Shown: positions 43,532 to 55,433 of the stretch, piece after piece
How positions within the stretch are numbered: the first letter of the stretch is position 1
How the letters are laid out: the number at the start of each line of letters is the position of its first letter
Assembly (NCBI GenBank): GCA_001466705.2
Contig: LATX02000175.1
Coordinates: 781,986-845,985 of the forward strand
Length of the DNA stretch: 64,000 nt
Direction of reading: 5' to 3'
DNA from: Moniliophthora roreri
Lineage: Eukaryota; Basidiomycota; Agaricomycetes; Agaricales; Marasmiaceae
Program-made: the position numbers and the translations under genes
Notes under the pieces: model-generated
The model's database searches: none
Seen by the model: the letters and a program-made list of their open reading frames with translations, nothing else
Told to the model about the DNA's origin: nothing

Positions 43532-44646
43532 CTACTTATCGACAACTTGTTCCATATCCGTGTATGCATTCAATGCCAGTTGACCACCTAAATGAGCATA
43601 CAGAACATTTCCACTCTTGATTTCGCCCTTTCGAATCATGTCCACCATACCTGCCAAACTCTTTCCCTCGTAAACTGGATCTGTAATGAAGGCATCCATC
43701 ATCGCTCCATACATTATCGCATCAATCGTTTTCTTGTCCGGAACTCCATAGATCCCAGCATGATATCGCTCGTCTAGCTCAATGTCTGCCTCCGTGATAT
43801 CGTCTACATTCAACCCGATCTGTGCAGCCGTATTTTTCGCGATCCGAAGTACCTGTTCCCTGGTCTCTGCAGGTTTAGCAGATGCATCGATCCCGATTAT
43901 CCGTCTGCGTGCGCCAGAAGGATTAAGGGTCGACAATAGCTTGAATCCTGCAATCATTCCTGCGAATGTCGACCCTGTAACTGCACAAACGATCACTGTG
44001 TCGAAAAACACTCCAAGTTCCTTCTCTTGTGCCGCCACTTCGAAGGCCCATCTAGCGAAGCCCATACCACCAAGTGGATGATCGGAAGCACCAGCGGGTA
44101 TATAATAAGGTTTGCCGCCTTCTGCTTCAACTTCAGCAGTGAGGGAAGCAGCGGTGGGTTTATGTTCAATTCCGAATGTAGATGGATCAAGGCGTGGTTC
44201 TGCTCCCATCAAACGAGATAATTGTATGTTTCCGACTTTATCATACACTGGATCATTCCAATCAACCCAGTGTTCTTGAACCAATTTGGCCTGTTATGGT
44301 GTAAAAGGTGAGGCGAAGAGCGAACAACGGTAGAGGTACTCACCTTCAAGCCATGTTTTGTAGCAACCGCGGCAACCTGACGCGTGTGATTGCTTTGTAC
44401 ACCTCCAATACTAACTAGAGTATCAGCTCCTTTGGCCAAGGCATCGGCGAGCAGGTACTCGAGCTTTCTGGTTTTGTTTCCACCAAACGCTAGACCAGAG
44501 TTGCAATCGTCCCGTTTGGCCCATATCTTGACTTTGCCGCCTAGATCTGTAGTCATTCGATCCAAGAGATGTATCGGGGAAGGACCGAAGAGGAGGGATT
44601 TTCTGGGGATGCTGGCGAATGGCTCAGGAAGCTCGATTTGGGACAT
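43532..44646 (-). CDS. acdS: 1-aminocyclopropane-1-carboxylate deaminase
   Basis: This PLP enzyme converts ACC, the plant ethylene precursor, to 2-oxobutyrate and ammonia. Two exons (44646-44344 and 44290-43532) give 353 residues, near the usual 340-350. The PLP lysine is in [14 protein letters not shown] and the substrate-binding serine in [21 protein letters not shown] and [10 protein letters not shown] carry the Tyr-Glu pair and the leucine that mark ACC deaminases; D-cysteine desulfhydrases typically have Thr at the corresponding Glu and Leu positions. No targeting signal is visible. A role in plant-fungus interaction is inference; endogenous ACC turnover is also possible. Confidence 0.9.
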
Positions 44647-44950
44647 GATTACTGGAGACGGGCAAGGAAAGACGGGTTGTCCGACTCTTATATCGGCGAA
44701 TCCACCTTATATCGGACTTTCGGATATATGGAAATTGGACGGACTGATGAATCAAGACTCAATGGGGCACACTGGAATACGATAATTTGGAATATGAAGG
44801 TAAGACTTCTGTACCCTGCTCTCTGCAGTAATTGACGAGAGGAACACAAGGATGGACAGAACTAGCATGGGTCTGATGTATGTAGTATGAACTTGAAATA
44901 ATCCCAAAAATCAAGGTCTCTTTTTCACAACGTACTCTACAAATCTTTGG

Positions 44951-46172
44951 TTAACACTGGCCTCCGGCGACGTCGATGTCAGCTAGAGTAGCGATTTGAG
45001 AGTCGTCGAAGAGCCTGATACGATCTTCAGGCACTCCCTTAAACGCAGCCGCGAACCTCTCGTCGGAGTTCTCAGCACCTTCGACGAGATGTATCCAAAT
45101 ACATCTAATGAAATCTCCACCATGGGTCTTGAAGCTATGAGGCTCCTCGTGAGATAGCGAAGGCATTAACGGTAACAGGCTACTCACGCTTCAGCGTAAA
45201 TTTCAGGGTCCTTCTCAGTGGAATCACCAATCGCCAAGAAGTTCTTCTGCGGGTAGATCCGCTGAATTCGGGCTATCTGGGACAACTTGTACTCCAGCTT
45301 GGCATCTTCGTCTTCACTGAATGAGTCGAGGATAAGCCCGAGGTCGGTGATGGTGAGGTTACGAAGGAAGAGGGGACCTCTAGCTTCTGCGAAAGAGGTG
45401 CTGATGAAGTCGCGCAGGAAGGGGTACAACTGGAATGGCGATCCAGACACGTATATGAACTGAGGTGAGTTGAGGGTCCGCGCCAGCGAAGCGTAGAGCT
45501 CGGGCATTCCGGCAACCGGAGTTGGGTCATCCAAGAGCGTCGTCTGGGCAAGCTTTATCTTGTCAAGGACATTTGAAATCTTTATCGTGTCGTCAATATC
45601 TGTAGTTTACATATCAATGTCCTGAAAAATTGAACAGGACGAGATAAACGCTCACCAGAAATAACACCAAACCCGTCTGGTGGCGAAGGGAATATGGTTA
45701 CGTCGGGTGTGAAATCGTTATCCACCGCCTCAGCCTTGAACTCTGTGGCATCATCACACTGACCGACAGAGACGCTGCTTGTAACTACGCCCAGAGACGT
45801 CTCTGGTAAGGTAGCCGTTTCGCTGCATCCATCAACTTTGACCTCCACTTCCTTCCCGGACAGCCCAACAGCCGCGAATAGCTTTATCCTTTCCAAAGCA
45901 CCATCAATCTTGTCCCCAACATCCAAACCCAATCCTTCAAGAGCGTCTCCAATGACTGAGGTCAAAGGATCAAGATCCAACTGCTTGAGAAACACAAATG
46001 ACTGCATGTCAACGAGGGTGTTTTCTGGGCTCGCTGGATCTTGAAACGCCGGTGCATCGAAAACCAGCACATCGTCCAAAAAGTTGATGCCTTCAAAGAG
46101 CCTGCGATTGTGAGGAGCGGCCATCACAGCGAGGGAAAGAGAAAGGGCTACAGCAACCGAGCTGAACTTCAT
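44951..46172 (-). CDS. Secreted App1-like (DUF2183) phosphatidate phosphatase-type protein
   Basis: Three exons (46172-45656, 45599-45188, 45134-44951) give 370 residues. The start MKFSSVAVALSLSLAVMAAP is a clear signal peptide. The C-terminal half is the App1 catalytic domain: SDIDDTIKISNV holds the DxDxT haloacid-dehalogenase nucleophile motif. It is followed by FIYVSGSPFQLYPFLRDF, KLSQIARIQRIYPQKNFLAIGDS and YAEAFKTHGGDFIRCIWIH. Yeast App1 is a cytosolic, actin-patch Mg2+-dependent phosphatidate phosphatase; this protein appears to enter the secretory path. Substrate is unknown. Intron phases all close. Confidence 0.85.
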
Positions 46173-46726
46173 GATGTTGGAGACTCGTAAAAGGAGGGTG
46201 GAGTGCTAGACCTGCTATCTGCAAAGGGAAAAGCGAACGAAGGGAAAGCGAAGACCAAGACCTAAACAAAGTCTGTAAAAGAACAGTGCCGCCTGTGCAC
46301 CGTTTCGCGCTGGTTAACAAGGGTCTCAAAACACATCAGTAGTCCCAACTAGTCCTTTATAAGACCGTAGCGTCGACATGTTAGTTTCCTTGAATGCGGG
46401 CGAGTATTGCACTGGGATGCGAGGTCATGTTGGTGAACAACGAGGATCTTGATCACCCTTGGCGCGACGTGGCTGGCATCCTGCTGGCATCATACTTTAC
46501 TGGTTGACAGCAAATTCTCCGACTCCCTTTATTCCGAAGCAACCATCATCACTATCAATCAAAAACAGGCTATGCTTTTAACAACTTCGCTGAAACTGTG
46601 AGGATATTAAGCAAACTCACAGTGAGCCATTTCCACATGAGTACAGAATATACACTAAGGGAAGCATGGACATGGAGGCTATGGTACTGCTCGGTCTTGC
46701 CAACGACTGTAAATCCCAATCTACCT
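46173..46726. other. Intergenic region
   Basis: It holds the promoter of the App1-like gene on the right-hand strand; TTTATAAG occurs near 46355. No gene is supported. Confidence 0.4.
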
Positions 46727-48280
46727 TCACGAATATCGTTGATCGGTGACAGACACATCCATTCCTTCTGCTTTCAGCTTTTCCAATCGAACCATGGTGT
46801 GCACGGATGGCTGAAAACGTGCTGCTGTGCGGATGCGACACCGGCGCAGACAAGCTACAGAAGAAGTGGCCTCTTTTTGATATCTTGACTCGAGCAGATC
46901 CAAAAGTCCTTCAGCGTTCATCTGCGAATGGACCTCCAATGAAAGACCTTCCAGCTTTGGCAACAAGATTTCACCACCGCAGGTGCACAACAGGTCTGGA
47001 AAGGATACCAAGACCTGGATAAGTGAGACGTGAAGCTCGTGGACTGTTGGAACCGCACGAAGCAAAGAGTTAAAATCCCGCTCGTTCCAAAACGAATCTT
47101 GGATTCGTAGCGACACAAGAGGCGGCGAAGAACGTCGTAGCAACTCCAAAATTGGGGCAGCTTTGAGACGACAATCCCGGAACTCAGTGCCTGGAGTAGG
47201 TCGGTCCATACCTTCCAAGCGTAAAATCTCTAGGCAAGGAACGTCGATGAAATCTAGGATTCTGAGATCCTTTTCGACCCTAATGTCAAGGAAGCGCAAA
47301 TGGGTCAAAGAAATCATAGATAATGGCATCGGGAGGAAACTGCCTCGATCGTGGACCAATAGTCGACAATCCTCCAAACGCTTTGCTTCACCCAGAACGC
47401 GGAGCGCTAGTTCTACATTGTACGTTCCTGCGAGACGCACAAGCTGGCGGAATGGGAATGATGGATAAATGTCATAAAACGGGACGACGAAGATTCTGGC
47501 GTCCCGCAGCACGGGCGCATTGGAAAATATTTCCGAGACGTCTTCCGCGTGGTAATGCTGAACATGGATTTTCAGCTTTTGTAATAGAGGGAGTCTGCCA
47601 CTGACCGGTAGCATGCGCTTGAACATGGCGACGGGCACCTTGAGTTCCAAGCTCTGCCACTGCAGGGAATATCGGACCAAGGTGTCGAGAATGGCTCTGT
47701 CCTCTTTTCTATCGTATTCAAGGTGGAGACGTAGGCGTATGGGGTGATTTCCCACCCTATCGAGGCAAGTCTGTAAGAGCTTTAGTCGGTGTTGTTTTGG
47801 TCGTTTCAACGGCTCTGCGTTAATAGTAACATTTTCCCAGAGACGTGGGGTATGTAGTGCAACGGACCTCCACCTCTGGGACACCTGAGTAAGAACCCAA
47901 GGTGCCTGAGTAGTGTCCCAAAAGTCCAGAGCGTCACGGCTCTCTGAACTTGGGAACGGCATGCAGAATTCGAATATGATTCCCAATAATTCCGTAGGAA
48001 TTTTACGGAGTGGGAGGAGGAGGGCTTTGTGTTGGAGAGAGAAGGATTGTAATGCGTCCCGAGCTCTCTCAAGCTCTTTAACGATGCGTTTCAGTCTCCT
48101 AATTTCTGGTATAAGATCTTCCAGTTCACGTTCGACTTTGGCGACGACCTTGCGGATCGAATTGACCTCCCTATCGGATGGACTGTTATTGCAATGCATG
48201 AGCTGCGGACATGGAGGCGTTGGCAACGAAAGATGGTAACCAGCTGCTTTTCGGCATAGAGTGCAGGAGAGGATCGTCAT
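46727..48280 (-). CDS. F-box protein with N-terminal coiled coil
   Basis: The ATG at 48280 (MTILSCTLCRKAAG) gives 517 residues without introns. A short cysteine-containing start precedes a coiled coil (IRKVVAKVERELEDLIPEIRR to RARDALQSF). The F-box follows (LLPLRKIPTELLGIIFEFCM, then VLTQVSQRWRSVALHTPRLW). The rest is an LRR-like array of short leucine-rich strands typical of the large agaricomycete F-box family. Such proteins are expected to recruit targets to SCF ubiquitin ligases. The open frame extends eight codons upstream through TTG, and an acceptor-like CTTTACAG there leaves room for an upstream exon. Confidence 0.85.
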   Translation of the reverse strand: MTILSCTLCRKAAGYHLSLPTPPCPQLMHCNNSPSDREVNSIRKVVAKVERELEDLIPEIRRLKRIVKELERARDALQSFSLQHKALLLPLRKIPTELLGIIFEFCMPFPSSESRDALDFWDTTQAPWVLTQVSQRWRSVALHTPRLWENVTINAEPLKRPKQHRLKLLQTCLDRVGNHPIRLRLHLEYDRKEDRAILDTLVRYSLQWQSLELKVPVAMFKRMLPVSGRLPLLQKLKIHVQHYHAEDVSEIFSNAPVLRDARIFVVPFYDIYPSFPFRQLVRLAGTYNVELALRVLGEAKRLEDCRLLVHDRGSFLPMPLSMISLTHLRFLDIRVEKDLRILDFIDVPCLEILRLEGMDRPTPGTEFRDCRLKAAPILELLRRSSPPLVSLRIQDSFWNERDFNSLLRAVPTVHELHVSLIQVLVSFPDLLCTCGGEILLPKLEGLSLEVHSQMNAEGLLDLLESRYQKEATSSVACLRRCRIRTAARFQPSVHTMVRLEKLKAEGMDVSVTDQRYS

Positions 48281-48653
48281 ATCCTGTAAAGAATATTTGA
48301 GCAATTCTGCAACAAGGAATTCAATGGACGCACTGTTTCTAGCTCAGTCTCACTAACGGAGGGGGGTCTTTTGGAGGGAGGATAATAGTTCGTGTCGTCT
48401 CCGGTCAGCAACGGCGATCATTATCAAGGTATATGATGGACTCGGGAATAACAATGCCCGACATCACTACTCTGAACTTCCAAGGCGCTTCTTCGCTTCA
48501 AATGCTTTCAATTGGACAAAGCTGCTTCAATTGATTGCAAGTGCGAGGCGATCTCTTGAAATACGGAATACAATAGTCCAATCGACGATAAAATATGACA
48601 AATGCGGGAGGATAACAATATCGAGGTAGCGCAGCGTGCAACAGCGGTGAAAG
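48281..48653. other. Intergenic region
   Basis: No gene is supported. It contains the F-box promoter and the 3' end region of the Kre9-like gene. Confidence 0.4.
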
Positions 48654-49715
48654 TTATACTAAGGGTATGATAACAAGGAGACAGAATGAGAGGACACCCA
48701 TCATGGGCATAGAGACAACAGGGCCATTCAAAGCACCGTTTGACGACTGTGTCGGAGTGGAAGCGGAAGCTACCGTTCCGGTGCTCCTAAACTCTGTGCT
48801 GGATCTAGTGACGGGTGAGGATGATGAAGGGGGTATGGTCATGGTAGAAAATCCAGAGCTGACGGGGCTCGCGGAGGTCGAGGTCGGTACGTTAATAGTG
48901 AGAGGTGGCAGAGATGTTGAAAGAGTACCGACAGTAATTGTCGATAAGGGTGCTTCCGACTCTGTTAATGACGATCCGGCGAGTGATGATGGAATGGGTA
49001 TCTGAGATGTAGCTGCTTCTAGAGGGGTAGCGAACGAGCCGGACATGCCGTCAAGTCTGGAATGAAAATGATTAGGAGGGACAAAGACTAGAGGGTACGA
49101 AACCCACTTGAAAAACGGAGAGAATCCTTGATAAATCGTTCGGTTTACTTCCGCTGTAGTTGAAGTGAAGGCGATGTAGCTGTACGAAGAAAGATGTTCA
49201 AGATGTTAGTTGCCAGGATCAAAGATGGTGAAACTGACTAGGTATCCGAGTCGGGTCCTGCCTCCGGAATAGGCTGTCAATGCTTATTGGGTCAGTCTGG
49301 CATGGAGGATGGTCGGGAGACGAACCGTGAAGGTGAGTGATTGCTGTCTAGATACATCGACTGCAGCTATGCTTTGCACTAATTGCTAGATTGCAAGTTG
49401 TACCGTCAATGACGTCTTCAAAAGGGCAGTTAATTCTAGACATACCATATTCCCGGTATACAGTCCAATGGTAGTGACACCAATAGTGGATAGCAAAGGA
49501 CTTTCTCCGTTGTCTACCCATTGTACGGTGCACTCCTCGCCTGCATGGCAGGTGGAGCCATCCGAAGGCTTAATTACCTGCAGACGAACACATGTATTAG
49601 AGTGCGTACAAAACAAAGGTAAGGAAAAACTTGCATATAGTGCAGCTTCCACGGACAAAGGAGCATCCAGCGCTACTATAAACGCCAAAGCCAGGGCCGG
49701 GATTGAGAAGTACAT
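48654..49715 (-). CDS. GPI-anchored Kre9/Knh1-like Ser/Thr-rich wall protein
   Basis: Six exons (49715-49635, 49577-49446, 49385-49326, 49273-49239, 49179-49108, 49056-48654) give 260 residues. A signal peptide (MYFSIPALALAFIVALDAPL) leads to the Kre9/Knh1 Ig-like domain: VIKPSDGSTCHAGEECTVQW, then TIGLYTGNMQLVQSIAAVDV and DTYYIAFTSTTAEVNRTIYQ. A long Ser/Thr-rich stalk ends in a hydrophobic GPI signal (SSNGALNGPVVSMPMMGVLS and onward). The first intron starts with GCAAGT, a GC donor; the nearby GT would break the frame. Family members are linked to beta-1,6-glucan assembly in yeast; here the role is inferred. Confidence 0.88.
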
Positions 49716-50003
49716 TGATTGTTATTGGCGGTATAACGAATGTCGGATTTTCTTGTTGAAAATGAGTGACAACTTGAGGGATTTTCCTGGATTTCTACTT
49801 CGGCGAGGTCAAATACATGCAAGCTATAATAGACTTGCAGCGAGACAAAATCGTAAGATATGGTGGTCGTGAAGAAAGAAACTTGATGCGCAGTGTTGGC
49901 GTTTCAATCGGGTGTGACGCAACGCGTTACAGCATGTGACAGGATCGGGCCGACAGCTTGTGATCGACGGCTTTGGAGTCTGGACTCTTTGCTCTGAATA
50001 CCG

Positions 50004-50947
50004 ATGAGCCGTTCAAACGAGGAGTGGGCGGTTCTAATTGCGCAGAAAGCCTCCGAAGTTCTTGCAGACAATTCCGAATGCGATTCTTCTTTGACCACCA
50101 TCACTGCTCCTGATGACCAGTTCGCCCTTGCGATCGACCATACCCTGTTAAAACCAGACTCCACACCTGCTCAAATCGATCAGCTTTGCGACGAGGCAAT
50201 CAAGTACAAGTTCAAGGCGCGAGTCTCTTTTCTGAAATGGCAAATTACTCTTATTTACGATTTCATATCTAGTCATGTTGCGTGAACGGAGCAAACGTCA
50301 AGCAAGTTGCTGAGCGACTCCAAGGCAGCTCTTCCATACCGTGCGCTGTTATTGGTTTTCCCCTGGGCGCATGCACTACCGCAGCGAAGGGCTTGTAAGA
50401 GATTAACTCTCAGCCTAGACTCTGTTGACCACCCCATCTTTTCAGCGAAACTCGCGATGCTATCACCTCTGGCGCTCAGGAGATCGACATGGTAATCCCC
50501 ATTGGCACGCTGAAGGCTAAAGATTACAAGACTGTCTTTACGGATATTTCCTTTGTCGTGCAAGCGGCCAGCCCAGTACCTGTCAAAGTCATCCTTGAGA
50601 CTGTCTTTTTGACGGACGAAGAGAAGATTGCAGCTTCATTCATTGCAGCTGAAGCAGGCACTGCGTTTGTTAAGACTTGCACTGGGTTTCTTGGTGGGGG
50701 TGCCACCATCGAGGATGTCAAACTGATGTGGAGAACGGTTCGGTACAAAGAGGGAAAGGTCAAAGTCAAAGCGAGCGGGGGTGTGCGGACATTTGAAAAG
50801 TGCTTGGCTATGTTCAAAGCTGGTGCAGAACGAATCGGAACGTACGTCCCGTCGATCAATTTTCTTTTTTCTCTATTAATCGTGTACCTTCGTAGATCTT
50901 CAGGCGCCGCAATCATAGCGGATACCTCTACTAAAGGAGGATACTAA
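50004..50947 (+). CDS. deoC: Deoxyribose-phosphate aldolase
   Basis: The enzyme cleaves 2-deoxyribose-5-phosphate to glyceraldehyde-3-phosphate and acetaldehyde in deoxynucleoside catabolism. Four exons (50004-50216, 50273-50394, 50446-50841, 50896-50947) sum to 260 residues. Key motifs are [47 protein letters not shown], the Schiff-base lysine in AFVKTCTGF and [11 protein letters not shown]. The first donor is either GC at 50217 or GT at 50223; both keep the frame, and the first matches family spacing better. The last exon and intron were copied to 12.1 kb. The stop lies 84 bp from the permease stop. Confidence 0.92.
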
Positions 50948-51031
50948 ACATACCAATCATACCAAGAACTGTACTCGTAAAAGTCATGAATGACATGAAT
51001 CGTTATACGGACGTGACCATGCGTGAAGTCC

Positions 51032-53819
51032 TTATAGGGTTATAATCCTTGTGCCAAGATCAGAAATGGGGTAGGGAAACTGTTCCCCTGGACAGCTCAT
51101 GAACATGAGTGAGGTGGGTATCTTCAAGCGGTGCGCAAGCGCGGCTACATTGCGAGGCTCGAACGAGGCTTGGACAATGATCTATACAGGTGATGAGTAT
51201 TGATATAAAAAGAAACACAGAGGTACCCACGAGGTCTACAGTGATTTCCGGGAATGCTTCATCTAGGACTTGGGAAGGAGGTGTTTTATTAGTGTGCCGC
51301 TAACTAGGGATTAAAATACGGTCTTACTTTTCGCATTTGCTTCCAACTCGGAGGGAACTCCTGCCTCCTCGTCTAAGAAGTGAACAATTTTGACGCAAGA
51401 CGTTTCTTCATAACGGGATACGTATAACATCATGCGGAAGAGATAGTTTATCTGCAGCATTGGTCAATTCATTCTCGTAGTCGGATCTTCACAGCAACTT
51501 ACCTCATCAGATTTTACCAATACACACACTGGGTGACGTCTCGATCTCGTAAAAACGTCGATAAACTTCTGTTCCCAGTTTCGCGATATAATACAGCGAT
51601 GAAGGCAGGGATATTGGTCATATATCCAATAGACCCATCGAAGTATACGGAGTTTGCTTTGTGTTACGGAAAACATTAGCAGAATAGCGATGAAATAAGC
51701 CGCGAAATATCTAGAGGAAGCCTTCCAGTGATGAAATTCGCAGAGGGACAAGGTGTTCCTTACCCAGCCGTGGTTGGATCAATGTAGATATTACCGACGA
51801 CAACAACAAACGTGATTGTCAGAGCGAGTAGAACGATAGTCAAGGGGTACTGTGAGTCTCGGGGCAAACGGCCACGGTTGAATTTGAGTAGGAGAAGCGA
51901 AATGGGGAACAGCGACATCGCGCCAAGCCAGACGAGCGAGAACCTGGTCAAAGCATTAGTCAGGACACTATGGGCATGACGAATGCACTCACATCTTCGA
52001 GACTATGGTCAGGCTCGCGGACGTGCTGGAATATATGATGGCACAGAACCCAACGAAGGACAAAATAGATATCCACGGAGCCTTCGTCACAGGCGTCACG
52101 CGGAGGAATAGGTTTGGAAGAATACGATCATGAGCCAACTGCTCGAAAAGCTCGCATGCACTAAGTATGCCTGTGAGAAATGTTCCTTCAGCACAGGTGG
52201 TAGCAATGAAGCGATTTACTGCACCTGTGAGCACGCCTCCGCAGAGTACCACCATTGCATCAGTTGCAACCCATATCCTTAACCACCTTCCAGCGGACTG
52301 ATAGAGTATTAGATGGATGAAATGACGCTCTGAACAGTGTACCTACCAGTTCTGCAAGAACGCTTAGGACATTGGCACCTGCAAGTATGATATCCAGAGG
52401 AACGATAGCGATTGATAACAGAGAAAGGATTGTTGTAAATATTATTGCCGGATAATGGAGATTCCTGAGCACAAGGGGAAGTCGTCCAGGTTTGATTCGC
52501 GCAATGTAGGCGGGTACACCTTCCAGACAAATAAATTCAGAGGCACACAAGAATGAGAGGCATGCCTACTCACATTCAAATCCAGTCAGGCCCAGCACGC
52601 CAAGGCAGAAGCCATTGAAGATCTGTTTCGCTACTGTGCTACCAGAGTGGGCGGAACCAGCACTCCAGTTGGCTTCGAGTTGTGTATTTCCGGTTCGACC
52701 CCAATGAACGAACGCGGCGATCATGAGAACTACCATTGTCACGACCTGTGCTCAATGACAATTCAATCAGTTAGTAGACCGTATGTTGAACTGGATTTTT
52801 TTTACGTGGGTAGTAAGAACACATAGAGCCAACCGCGCACTCTCTTTGATACCAGAAAGACTAATGAGTGTGAAAGCGGCGAGAGTGACGACGACAGCAA
52901 CGAATTGAGGAAAAGGAAGGGAAACTTCTCCAGCTAGGTATGAAGCCGCAGTCGCTGCTGAGACAACACTAGTGGCACCAAAATCTAGTAGCAAAATCGA
53001 AGCTCCGACTATTGCTAGTGATTTTGATGATACGTTCAACCTTTTGTATCCTTGTGAGCTCGTGGCAAAGAAAAGCACTGCTAAAGAACGCACAGGTAAG
53101 AATATGGGGCTCCACATGTTGGTAACGCTGAACTCAGTTCTGACATTATAGGACGCCAAAGGAATAGCGTCATGGCGGCAATGAATAATGAGATCGGGGT
53201 ACTGCATGACTGTGTAAGAGAAACGTTGGAAAGATTATTGGCTATCAAACACGTACTAGACTGTGGCTACAGCAACGACAGCTGGTAGCGCATAGAACAC
53301 ACTTCCAAGTACGGCATTCCCTGCTAATGCGCTGGCGGTGAACTGGCCCAGAATCTTTGCATCGTGCAAAGACTTGACGCGCTTCTCTCCCATATCACGG
53401 TCTTCTGGCTCGAGCTGAAGTTTCTGAAAAGTGCCCCATCCTGCGAACTCGAACTCGTTCGTAAGGTTTAAGAAGCGTGATGGAACAGCTGTCGTCTTCA
53501 ATGCGCGCTCCCCTAGGTGGCGAACGCGTTGACGGCGTAAGATGATATCGAACTGAGATTCAGCAAACGTGGGTGGGTCAAGATTGTGTTGACGATTGAA
53601 GCGTGAATTCCCTGGTGCTATTTTCAATGCATAAGCAGCTTTAGGGGAGTCAGCACAAAGATACCCACTTGATTCATTTCGAATTTGTGGCGCGATAGCG
53701 ATCCATTGCTGGTTAGATTCCTCGAGTTCCGTGAGGTCCATGAAAGGGGGCGTATTGTATGGTCCTTCTTCAGACGAGACCTCCCCTTTTGTAGGAAACT
53801 CTTCCTTTGGCAATGGCAT
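51032..53819 (-). CDS. APC-superfamily amino acid permease with extra cytosolic tail
   Basis: A multi-exon gene from the ATG at 53819 (MPLPKEEFPTKGEVS) to the stop at 51032. A hydrophilic N-terminus of about 150 residues precedes the transporter core: KILGQFTASALAGNAVLGSV, then SSKSLAIVGASILLLDFGAT, VVVTLAAFTLISLSGIKESA, VPAYIARIKPGRLP and FTTILSLLSIAIVPLDI, and on to LTIVLLALTITFVVVVGNIY. After the last membrane segment about 130 soluble residues follow (YVSRYEETSCVKIVHFLDEE and VDLIIVQASFEPRNVAALAH), alpha/beta in style. Substrate cannot be told from sequence. Its decayed inverted copy lies at 10.56-12.0 kb. Confidence 0.88.
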
Positions 53820-54166
53820 CCTTTAAGAAGTCGGTGAAAGGAAGAGAGCGGACTTGTGGCCGTCAGGTTGAAAGAAAAAAAGATCATATTGCCGACAAGA
53901 TCGTGAATTCGGATCAATATTGTGGATATTTGGTTGAACATGTACAATGTTCTACAGTGTTTCATCACTGTCGAGGCCGGTCAGTATCATTATGCGGATA
54001 CTGGATGTCCAAAATGAGCATTGAACGAGATTAATCAAGAAGCTGCGTAGCGTTCTCGCTGCCAGTCCTAATTGGACCACATGTCATATTCTTAACGCCC
54101 GACTTGAAGCGCCCAGGCCCAGCCAGCCCGATTCGGATTCCTAAACCCGTCCTAACCTTCTGACCC
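53820..54166. other. Divergent promoter region
   Basis: This 347 bp region separates the start codons of the permease and the YIPF gene. No gene is supported. Confidence 0.5.
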
Positions 54167-55433
54167 ATGGCATACGTAGCAGTCGAGGCAGACGACGTGA
54201 GCATAAATTCCAACTGATCCTTCAGAAATAGCTCTCTTATATCTTATACAGCGACTCGAAGAAGGTCCAGAAGGCCTACAATTCAAGTGCAAGTACTGCC
54301 AAACCGTCGTCGAAGCTCGCACATTTAACATATCGTCTTTCAGCTTTTTTAGGAGCAGATACCAATGCTGGAGGCTTAGATAACTCTGGAAGACGGTCAA
54401 ATGGTGTCGGAAATACCGATAGAGGTACGTTTTTGAAAGACACGTCAGTTTATGGACGACGTACTGAGTGCAAGTCTTCAAAACCAGGGTACCTGCAAGA
54501 TCAGCCTCATAGTCGGAAAAGTGGAGGTTTCTGGACAGTTGAATACTATCAACCTTATTTCGATGTCGATACAAAGACGGTACGTCAAGAATATAAATCA
54601 TTTACAAGTTGTTCAATCATCAGTCTTCCCAGGTGTGGGCAAGGTGCTATGCGACGTTACTACCAACATCCACGAATTACTTCTCAACTCATCTCAACCC
54701 TGTCGACCTTTATGGGCCGTTCTGGACACTTACAACTTTAATCTTCACCTTATTCTTGTCATCAAGTCTGGCCGCTTCGGTCTCCAGCTACCTGTCTGAT
54801 CCAGGCGAACAATATGACTACAAATTCACACTGCTTTCAATAGCAGTTTCGTTGGTATATGCTTATGGAATAGCACTTCCCGTTCTGCTATGGGTTGCCC
54901 TTCGATATCTCGGAGTCGGAGAATGGAGTGTCGTGGAGGCCATGGCGATATGGGGTTATTCCATGTTCGTTTGGATCCCGGTGTCGGTAAGCCTTTTTTT
55001 CTGTAGTTGCACTCTTTACTTGCTTCTACCGTCTTCAACCAGATTTTGTGCGTGATTCCCGTACCAATAGTTCGTTGGGCATTGGTTTTAGCCGCGTTCG
55101 CCTCCTCAGGATATTTCCTCGTAAGAAATGTATATCCAATCCTTGCCTCGGTACGTGTACGTCTTGTTGCACTTTGCGCTCTCGTTAACACCGTCTGCAC
55201 AGGGCGAAGCCAAAGCAATTCGTCTTTTCATCATTGGCATCGCAGTGCTACACGCTGGTATTGCGCTCTCTTTCAAGGTCCTTTTCTTCAGCTACTATGT
55301 CGTGGAAAAGATCGGAGCAGACATCCCTCTCCCCGGCGGGGACACTCCCACTCAAGGGGGAGGGAATGTCACTGAAGCGATGTCTCAAAATGTAACGGAA
55401 GCGGTCACCCAGGCCATCAGGGCATTCCTTTAA
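54167..55433 (+). CDS. Yip1-domain Golgi membrane protein (YIPF1/YIPF2 type)
   Basis: Yip1-domain proteins are Golgi membrane proteins tied to Rab-dependent traffic. Seven exons are read: 54167-54196, 54252-54286, 54344-54424, 54488-54579, 54633-54986, 55043-55150 and 55203-55433. The signature GGFWTVEYYQPYFDVDTKTV, then NPVDLYGPFWTLTTLIFTLF, identifies the YIPF1/2 class. Five hydrophobic segments follow, including LLSIAVSLVYAYGIALPVLL and AKAIRLFIIGIAVLHAGIAL. The exon 2/3 junction is one base out of frame as read, at a run of six Ts at 54345-54350. Either the donor is at 54265 or the homopolymer is miscounted. The tail has two NVTEA repeats. Confidence 0.85.

Noticed and set aside
50217..50272. 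A fourth GC-AG intron in deoC
   Set aside because: Not counted as firm because a GT donor six bases later (50223) also keeps the frame.
54152..54601. 149-residue minus-strand frame
   Set aside because: Antisense to the YIPF gene, whose exons are well supported.
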